From: Sinohyriopsis cumingii
Lineage: Eukaryota > Mollusca > Bivalvia > Unionida > Unionidae
DNA: 64,000 nt
Assembly (NCBI GenBank): GCA_028554795.2
Contig: CM068835.1
Coordinates: 35,000,901 to 35,064,900, forward strand
Direction: 5' to 3'
How positions within the stretch are numbered: position 1 is the first letter of the stretch; each line of letters opens with the position of its first letter. The notes beneath the pieces are model-generated. The model was not told the origin of the DNA. It saw only the letters and a list, made by a program, of their open reading frames with translations, and did no database searches. This document shows positions 57,601 to 64,000 of this stretch, piece by piece. The position numbers and the translations under genes are program-made.

Positions 57601-57999
57601 ATACACGATCACTTCTCCAAAATCACTTAAAGAACCTGGATAAATTGTTAAGTTCCGATCGTTTATTATTAAAAGTCATACGCGAATTCTTCCACCAAAT
57701 TATAATAAACGTTTTAAACACTATTTCTCGTACGTTAAACAAATATTTTCACGGTCTGATAAAAATACACGTAAATGAATTTCAAATTTCAGGAACCATG
57801 CCACGATCATATTATTTTAAAAGTCACAACTAATCTCATGCCCAAAATGAAGTTAATTTCTTGTTTTGTTTTTTTTACTTTTCTCCAAATTTTTTTTCTC
57901 CATGTGTGAATGAATATACGAAATTTCGGGAGCCATGCTACGACCGCGTTATATCCGAATTCGCGTTATGGCGGGGCGCGTTATAGCGGGGTTCCACTG
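54631..57999 (-). mobile_element. Tigger/pogo DNA transposon, nearly complete (3369 bp)
   Basis: A perfect 23-bp terminal inverted repeat (CAGTGGAACCCCGCTATAAC plus GCG) at 54631 and complemented at 57999, with TA target duplications at 54629-54630 and 58000-58001. Both subterminal regions repeat CGCGTTA motifs, probably transposase binding sites. The transposase gene lies on the minus strand (55367-57000), with 1.0 kb of 5' and 0.7 kb of 3' noncoding DNA. It sits in the 7.4-kb SENP intron between exons C and D. The intact tips suggest recent insertion. Confidence 0.95.
55367..57000 (-). pseudogene. Tigger/pogo-family transposase with one stop and one frameshift
   Basis: From ATG at 57000: MEKQVQKRKSFSAKEKLYAL with KKGKQQTQLARDLGISESTL, a psq/CENP-B-N helix-turn-helix. 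TGA at 56725-56727 interrupts the linker (WFVQAR before, GVPISGPILKAQAEKF after), probably a decayed CGA. A CENP-B second half (NGWLDRFKKRH) follows, then the DDE domain: NCDETGLYY with Asp at about 56467-56469, LLLLDNCPAHP with Asp at about 56119-56121, and QPLDQG with Asp at about 56015-56017. The second and third Asp are 34-35 residues apart, as expected for Tigger. A one-base loss near 56050 shifts the frame between YLP and MSEIQ. The acidic C-terminal tail (SDDNDNDDDGTPTPPP) runs to the stop at 55367. All three acidic residues survive; the gene as it stands makes no full protein. Confidence 0.93.
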
Positions 58000-58308
58000 T
58001 ACAAATTTGGCTTTGGATTCACAGGAGGTGTCTTGTACAAAGATGTATGGAAGCGAAGCTAAAAACTAGCAACACCTGGTGATGGCATTTTCAAGAATAA
58101 AAAGTAGAGATGGATTCAGGAGGTAGCAGGCTTATAGCATTAACGTTAATGTGATCTGAGAAGGAATCTGAAGGAGAAATGAAATCCTGATGAATTCTAT
58201 TTTTCTTAGGAACATATTTAAAGCATCTGTGTATTGCTGTACATTAGCAACATGCTCTAGAACATATAAAACAATGTTGATTCAGGTAGGACATTTTGTA
58301 TACAATAC

Positions 58309-58512
58309 CTTTACTTTGTGGATCAAAGTAAGGGTCTTGAGCTGGCAAAGCAGGATCTGTGTGGGGTTGGATGCCAAGATCCTTCCTGATGCGAACAGCA
58401 CATCCTGAGGTGGTCAGAAAAAACATCATAGACTGACCCAATGGGTTAAAATGGGACAAGCACTGGATGATTTCATAAGGATGGATACAAAACTTGTGTG
58501 ACCCGTCCACAC
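58309..58512 (-). CDS. SENP6/7: SENP6/7-like exon C
   Basis: Acceptor CAG at 58513-58515, GTATTG donor at 58308; 204 nt, phase 1 to phase 1. It encodes a stretch with FCIHPYEIIQCLSHF followed by MMFFLTTSGCAVRIRKDLGI and ends YFDPQSK. The IRKDLG and YFDP signatures resemble the segment just upstream of the SENP6/7 protease domain. It is separated from exon B by a short 318-bp intron, one of the best-supported joins in the gene. Confidence 0.88.
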
Positions 58513-58830
58513 CTGAAATGTTGAGAATTTCATAACATGCAAAGACAATTAGACGGTATTTGGATGAAGTCAATGAATACTCAAGATTAATTATTAGTTC
58601 AGTTCTGTCATGAACAGTGTAAGAAGAAAGAATTAAGAAACCTATTTTGTTCCTGAAAAATTTTCACGCACACATTTTAGAACAATGGACACCAGAGGAA
58701 TAGAGGAACTGATGGACTTACAAAAGCCATAAAACTTGGTTCACATGACATGCAAGGTCTGAAATGATTTAAAAATTATTGCCTTGAGGGCTTAAAACAT
58801 TATTAATAAAGTGGCTTGAGAGAAACTTAC

Positions 58831-58975
58831 TTTCCATATAAAAGTAAATTCCATCTTCAGACAAAAGAATTGGCTCGATGGCAGCCCCAAGGAAAGAGCC
58901 AACCCGTATGGTTTTGGGAAGTAATGTCACTTCAACTTTTTCTCCACTTTTGGGTTTCAATATGAGATTTCCCAG
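58831..58975 (-). CDS. SENP6/7: SENP6/7-like exon B: beta-rich pre-catalytic segment
   Basis: TTTTTCAG acceptor at 58976-58983, GTAAGT donor at 58830. It reads LGNLILKPKSGEKVEVTLLP and continues through a GSFLGAAIEPILLSEDGIYF stretch. 145 nt, phase 0 in and phase 1 out. The split codon completes with exon C to give Ser. The alternating hydrophobic pattern suggests beta strands, as in the PH-like region that precedes the catalytic domain of SENP6/7. Confidence 0.85.
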
Positions 58976-61140
58976 CTGAAAAATATTGAATTAAATTTTA
59001 TACTTGCTGTATGCATATTTTGTTTGTGAGGTTCTGACAAAACTTTATCAAATCCATGATTACTCTTTCTTAAATGAACCAATACTATCATAAATAATTT
59101 AAAGTTATACAATGGTTTTAAGGCTTGTAAAATAAGTACTAATGGTCAAGACAAGTAACATAAGAAGGTAGGAGAGGTCTTTATTGTGACCTATATTCTT
59201 CCTTCCATGATGTTGGAACATGCCTGAAATTATGGAATGGAAGGCATTGACTATGATAGGAGTTAACTTCTCATGCAATGTTTTGACACCTGGGTTTGTT
59301 TTACCATTGTCACCACTGGGATAAAACGGGGATAAAACCCCATTCCCCCTCACAAACTTCAAAAGTGGTGGATCTTCTTATCTGGGCTTGTTCACAGAAG
59401 CACTTCCAGCAAATGGCATGCTTGATGTGAGCCAGGTGTGCGGGTTTAACATCTCTGTGATTCGATGTGAAACCTGCATTCATGGTTATTTGAGTAGGGG
59501 GGCAGGAATGTTTCCAGGAATTTCCACCACCAAATTCAATATGTCATTGATCCAATATTTTTCACACTTGAGCAAGGCAAATGATGCCACTCCAATTAAC
59601 TTGCTTTCTGAAAGACTCCAATTCAGGGAAAGAGCACTGACTGCCCAGACTTTTATAAATCTGGAACTAGAGAGGACTGTTTGTAGCTTTGTATTCCAAC
59701 AGGCATATATTCAATTTAAGATTGAGGGATGAATTGTATAAATCAGATTATTCCATCAAGATATCAAGTCCAATAGGACACTGAGCCTGCCTGGGATGTG
59801 GCAGTCTTGGATGAGGAATGTCAATTACGATACCACCTGAAAAAAAAATCCAAAAGCCAGAAGGTAGAGACCTATAGACTTGCATACCCCCTCGCTTCTG
59901 ATGAAAATCACACAAGGTGAGTTGTCATACAAGATAAAAACATATTTTCCAGACACTGTTTCCACCTGTAACTGAACAATATTCACTATGGTCTTCATCT
60001 CCAGGAAACTAGCATGTAATGAGTGCTCCTCAAGAGGCTGAACTAAGCTCATTTGTAAGGTGACAGACAGGAAGTTGTCACTGCTGCCAAATATGCTGGT
60101 GTCCATGTATATTGTGAGGTCAAGCAAGCAAAATGCATCACCTGACAGCACGGTTTATGGCTATATATAGAAGACTCAAGGAGCAGAGTGATTACTGAAG
60201 ATACGATATTACTCTTAAAGTGCAGAAAGGAACCATGGGAACAATCCCAAATGGACACTGCAAGAGACTAACTCCAAACCAAATGGGTTTTTGGAGCCCA
60301 TATCCAGATGAATAAAGAAGAGCTGGGACTAAACCATATAAGATTTGTCCTAGTTGACAATCTGAGATGAGGCAATAATGAAACTGAGGATTTTGTGTCT
60401 TGACACAAATAAATGCTCACCCTGTATGTTTTACCTGTACAGTTTCCATCACAAACAATGGCGGACACCAATCTTGGGAAATCTATGCTTTAACTCTTAT
60501 GCCTGATGGTGTTGGTTGAGTCATGACCATAAAAAGACCCGAGTAAGATCCCATTGGGGTTGTGTTAAGTAACTTAATGACTCTTTTCAGTAGGAGAATG
60601 TCTATTCAAGTGAGACACGTGTTATCACTTTAGAGTGTCTCCCAACCAAAGTACATGTATCTGAAAATGGGCAGCACAGGCGAGGCTTAATTTTCATGGG
60701 TCTTGAACTTGCCTTTTAAAGTAATGCAAGTCAGTACCTTAACCAATCTGTAGCAGCTGTTCTGAAAATAGCTGGTCCATTTTTGTTGATATCAACAGAT
60801 GTGGGAATTATGTAAGAAGCTCTCAATGGAGCAGAAGATACAGGCCACAAGACTATTTCAGTTGATACAAGGCTGGGTCTTCCATCTTGTGTGTGTGTGT
60901 GTGCACACGTGTGCGCAAGCATACATGTTCAACTTATAATAGTAGATTAGCAATTAAACCTCCTGTGAAGATAGCAACAATGAAACTGGCAAAGAGAGGA
61001 GTTGGGAATGGTAATGAAACTGTAAGTCTATCCATGATATGACATGGTGATCTGCCACTGACTCTGGTCAGTGTGGGAAAAGATTCACCAAATGATGGTT
61101 ATGTGCAGTATCTATGACAGAGTCAGAGATGGACAAGGCA
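58976..61140. other. SENP intron A-B, left part
   Basis: Less AT-rich than the other introns, but no exon with supported splice sites was found. Open stretches at 59105-59362 and 59388-59732 lack an ATG or recognisable motif. A (GT)n tract is at 60890-60902. Confidence 0.4.
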
Positions 61141-61900
61141 TGACCAGAGGTTGGATGCTGTCTGTATTCTGAGACCAGAACTGGGTTAATTACAAACACA
61201 GATCACTGCATCTGGTCTTGCTTGGAGAGGTTGAAAGTCAAGGCTGAGCCAGAACTGGAGACATTATCCAAAGCCAACCAATTTCTGGTGCCTAAGTCCA
61301 GTATCAGTTATTGAGGAGATGATCACCTCATACAGTACCTAAGATCTGTATGAGGTGATGGGAAAATGTTTTAAGTGGGCCGCAGTATCATATAAGTACT
61401 GGTCAAGTTGACTCCACTGTGATGGAATGCCCTGTAGCAATGCAGACTGGATATATTGAGGGAAAAGGATCACAAGACCAAATCCCAGTGGTATATGGCA
61501 CAGGATAAGACTGTACTGAAGCTGGAAACATAGTCAAAGGTCAGGTGACTTCTGGTCTTTAAGTTCAGTACTAGCTATTGGAAGGAACAATCACAATTGT
61601 CGGTATCCACATCTTTATGAGATGATGCAATATCCAGGAATGATATAGGTGTGCCTCTATACCATGTTTGTACTGACTGGGTGTCAAATTGATATATCTG
61701 TGTCCAAAAGCCAGGACTGGGCATACTGGAAAATATATCACTGTACCCAGTCCTGGAAGTCAAAGGCATCGGTGTAGGCTGTGGCAGAGATGGTGTGGTC
61801 TGCAGCAAGCTGGTGTCTGGTGCTAAAATCCAATACTGGCTAGCCCAGGAAAGATTACGTTAGCCAATCTTGGAATATGTTTGTATTGATGGTGTATCTA
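61140..61900. repeat. Degenerate tandem repeat, period about 267 bp, three units
   Basis: Matching landmarks are TTTCTGGTGCCTAAGTCCAG (61281), CTTCTGGTCTTTAAGTTCAG (61549) and TGTCTGGTGCTAAAATCCAA (61815). Each is followed by a TAGCTATTG/TAGTTATTGA-like stretch and a GAGGTGATG-like end. The units are old and divergent. Confidence 0.6.
61322..61359. repeat. Perfect 14-bp inverted repeat (hairpin)
   Basis: ATCACCTCATACAG at 61322-61335 and CTGTATGAGGTGAT at 61346-61359, with a 10-base loop. It sits at the end of the first 267-bp unit; the other units keep only traces. Confidence 0.9.
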
Positions 61901-62659
61901 CTATTGGTCCAAGGGGGTCATCATACAAGTATCTACTACTGGCCCTGTAGCTAGTGCTGAGAAAAGCTGTCCTGTGTGCAGCAACAAGGGTGACAGCAGG
62001 GACTGCGATGTGTGAGCTCCTCATTTTGGCGTAGACTGCAGAATTTTCATCTCAACATGTGATCTTTCTGCCTCCAGGGATTTTGACAACAGGAAGATGC
62101 CAATGAAGGTGTATTAGAAGTAATGCTAATGGTGTCCATATCCTGTTTTATATGCTTCTTGGCTCTTATTTTTCTTTGCATGGCCATGATGGTCACCTAT
62201 ACATCCTCAGACTAGCAACAGCATATGTCAAATGTATGTCCTAAATTGTACCTGAGACATCTTACATGGGTAGTGAGATGAATATTCAACCAACTAGAAC
62301 TGTTTGTACCTAACATACTGAAAAATCCTGATAACAGAGTGGACACCTGTAAACAGAGAAAGCAGAACAAAGGCAAACACAAGCATCATACTGAACTTAC
62401 TGTGAACGGGATGCTATGAAGGAAGAAAAATGCACTGCGAAATGATCTGCATGACCATTTAACAGAATAATTGCTTGACAAGATTCATAAACGAGGTTGT
62501 GCAATAAGTTGAATTACAGTATTATATACCAATTGGTGGCCAATTAAGATGGTACCATCAAGCTACTAAATAACAAAATTAGACAAAAAAGGTGCAAATT
62601 ATTAAATTATGATCAAGATAGAACAAGAAATAGAAAAATAGTTGGAGTATAATTCCCTA

Positions 62660-62850
62660 CGTGAGAAAACACCAAAGGCATGCTTAGCTAATGAAAAGGC
62701 ACAAGAAAATTCTGCATTTGTGAGAAAATGCCAAAGGCATGCTTAACTGATGAGAAGGCACAATCTAAATTCTGCATCTGTGAGAAAACGCCAAAGGCAT
62801 GTTTAACTAATGAAAAGGGAAAAGTAATTTCTTCATATGTGAGGTCCTGA
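62660..62850. repeat. 60-bp tandem repeat, three copies
   Basis: GTGAGAAAACGCCAAAGGCA then TGCTTAACTAATGAAAAGGC and ACAATCTAAATTCTGCATC, repeated about every 59-60 bp. Confidence 0.88.
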
Positions 62851-63411
62851 TAAAGCATTCTTTCAAGCACACGTGGAGGTAGTAACTGACATTTGACTTA
62901 ATTTAGGCATCAATCCCTCTATCAATGGGATTACCACTCTTGTCTGACTTGGCAGGCAGATGATATTTTAGGACTTCTGTTGCTAAAACAGATCAAAATC
63001 TATGACTTTTTAGCTTGGGATGATGGCTTTGCAAGTTTGCTGATTATAATCAAGTAATGTATCTTAAGAACAAACATGAGATTTAGTGAATATTATGATA
63101 TATCAAAAGATTAATTGATTTCTAAATGATTATGCAACATCATTACAGATTCCTTGTGCACAGTTACAAATAGATACTATTTAAACAGCATAAAACATGT
63201 TCAATATCAAAATTACAGTGTTAAAGAAGACAAATTTGGCTCATTTTCTTCTGCTGTTTCAAAAGCATTTATTTTCTTCAAAACACAACATCCACAGAAC
63301 AGGCAGTGTAATAAAACAAGAAGAATGAGGAAAACAAATGAAATCTGATCTAATATATCAAGCTCTTAAAACAAAGACCAGCAAAATAATTGTCATCATC
63401 TTAATTAGTAC

Positions 63412-63650
63412 CTCATCTTCCATTCTTTCCCGTCTGGATTTTGGAAAAACAGGTGATGAACCACGTTTCACAGCAGATGCTATAGGGAACATAGGTGAGG
63501 ATGACCTCTCTTCTTCTGCAACAGTAGATAGGCTGCTGCTGCTGCAGCTGTCTTGATTAAAAGAGTCAGGCTTTGAACTTTCTGCAACAAGCTTTAATGC
63601 CACTGTTTTACTGCCTGGTTCATCTTCATCTGAGGATATCATTACTGTTT
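63412..63650 (-). CDS. SENP6/7: SENP6/7-like exon A: Ser/acidic N-terminal segment
   Basis: Bounded by TTTAG at 63651 and a GTACT donor at 63411; 2 nt of a split codon plus 79 codons, ending in phase 0. The peptide starts TVMISSDEDE, then has a run of serines (SCSSSSLSTVAEEE), a KRGSSPVFPKSRRER basic patch and ends RMEDE. It looks disordered. The hydrophobic triplet followed by Ser-Ser-Asp-Glu fits a phosphorylation-regulated SUMO-interacting motif, which is inference. It is assigned to this gene from strand, frame and position; no neighbouring exon in the window proves the join on the 5' side. Confidence 0.72.
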
Positions 63651-63886
63651 CTAAACACAAGAAAGAATTCTCATTGGTTACAGTTAATCACAAGAATTAA
63701 TTTTATTATAATGACAAAAGCTGAATAGAGATCATTCATACACAACCTGGTCTGGATCTAACTAAATGACCTTGAGCCCAAACTTAACACTTAGTTCTAG
63801 AAAAAAGCAATATGGTTGGCATGTATGCTTCACATACACATGCCATTTGAAATATGTAATCCAATCTAATCAGTCACTGCTCTAGT

Positions 63887-64000
63887 GGCTTAAGTGGTTA
63901 GAGCGTCCGACTCGGATGCATTAGGTCAAGAGTTCAAAACCTGGCCGAGTCGCAATTATGAAACTAGTACTAGCAACTGCCTTGCTAGGTGCACAGCATT
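63887..64000 (+). mobile_element. SINE family 1 head, cut by window end
   Basis: Box A-like GGCTTAAGTGGTTAGAGCG and box B-like AGTTCAAAACCTGG are followed by GCAACTGCCTTGCTAGGTGC, matching the 5' body of family 1. It runs off the window. It lies upstream of SENP exon A on the opposite strand. Confidence 0.6.

Larger units (their letters stand above)
29133..63650 (-). other. SENP6/7: SENP6/SENP7-like SUMO protease gene, 13 exons visible, N-terminus outside window
   Basis: Thirteen exons on the minus strand join in one open frame of about 684 residues plus a stop. Intron phases agree at every junction (0,1,1,2,2,2,2,0,0,2,2,0 from N to C). The family consists of nuclear C48 cysteine proteases that trim poly-SUMO chains. 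Seen here: an N-terminal Ser/acidic stretch, a beta-rich region resembling the SENP6/7 pre-catalytic domain, then the ULP domain with the [10 protein letters not shown] and [11 protein letters not shown] motifs, a His-Trp, an LDSL Asp, and [10 protein letters not shown] holding the oxyanion Gln and nucleophile Cys. About 155 residues separate His and Asp, against a short spacer in SENP1-type enzymes; SENP6/7 are known for such insertions. Whether it is closer to SENP6 or SENP7 cannot be decided by eye. Further exons could hide in the large introns, especially between 63412 and 58975. Confidence 0.92.

Noticed and set aside
57468..57833. 121-codon open frame on the plus strand
   Set aside because: It lies in the 5' noncoding part of the Tigger element, antisense to the transposase, with no recognisable domain.
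59388..59732. 114-codon open frame on the plus strand
   Set aside because: It opens at TTG, has no motif, lies in a SENP intron on the opposite strand and has no splice or homology support.

Overview
This window looks like intron-rich, AT-rich nuclear DNA from a metazoan, most probably a lophotrochozoan such as a mollusc. I infer this from spliced exons with GT-AG borders, a SENP6/SENP7-type SUMO protease gene, very abundant tRNA-headed SINEs and Tigger, hAT and piggyBac-like DNA transposons. There is no prokaryotic gene organisation. The species cannot be fixed from the sequence alone.

Two host genes can be supported, and they converge tail to tail. On the + strand, four small exons (4226-4296, 8986-9100, 15990-16037, 21351-21389) splice in frame into about 90 residues. 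They end at a TAA with AATAAA beside it, so they are the C-terminal part of a gene that begins left of the window. I do not recognise the product. On the - strand, thirteen exons from 63650 down to 29133 form most of a SENP6/SENP7-like deSUMOylase. Every exon border keeps the reading frame. The catalytic His (41 kb), Asp (33 kb), and Gln and Cys (31 kb) are all present, and a terminal exon ends in TAG at 29133. The N-terminal exons lie beyond 64000.

The rest is intronic or intergenic DNA made mostly of mobile elements and satellites. 0-16 kb holds an inverted pair of about 866-bp piggyBac-like MITEs (69-935 and 14356-15221), two SINE families, a fossil of a family-B DNA polymerase (about 5.7-6.0 kb), several minisatellites, an 8-bp-TSD hAT MITE and a transposase remnant. 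17-26 kb holds a 2.2-kb hAT-like element, a decayed LINE and more SINEs and MITEs. 26-36 kb holds degenerate 140-bp repeats, an 88-bp hairpin satellite and a 1.2-kb Tigger derivative that still carries a DNA-binding domain. 36-54 kb holds palindromic MITEs, an internally deleted hAT-like element with a 5-bp TSD, and many CAA-tailed SINEs. 54.6-58.0 kb is an almost complete Tigger/pogo transposon with TA duplications, broken by one stop codon and one frameshift. 58-64 kb holds two SENP exons, a 267-bp degenerate repeat with a perfect hairpin, and a 60-bp repeat.

I found no convincing new multi-gene system. The items most worth a second look are the unidentified + strand gene, the inverted piggyBac-like pair around two of its exons, the polymerase fossil, and the deletion-derivative transposons that kept only DNA-binding parts.
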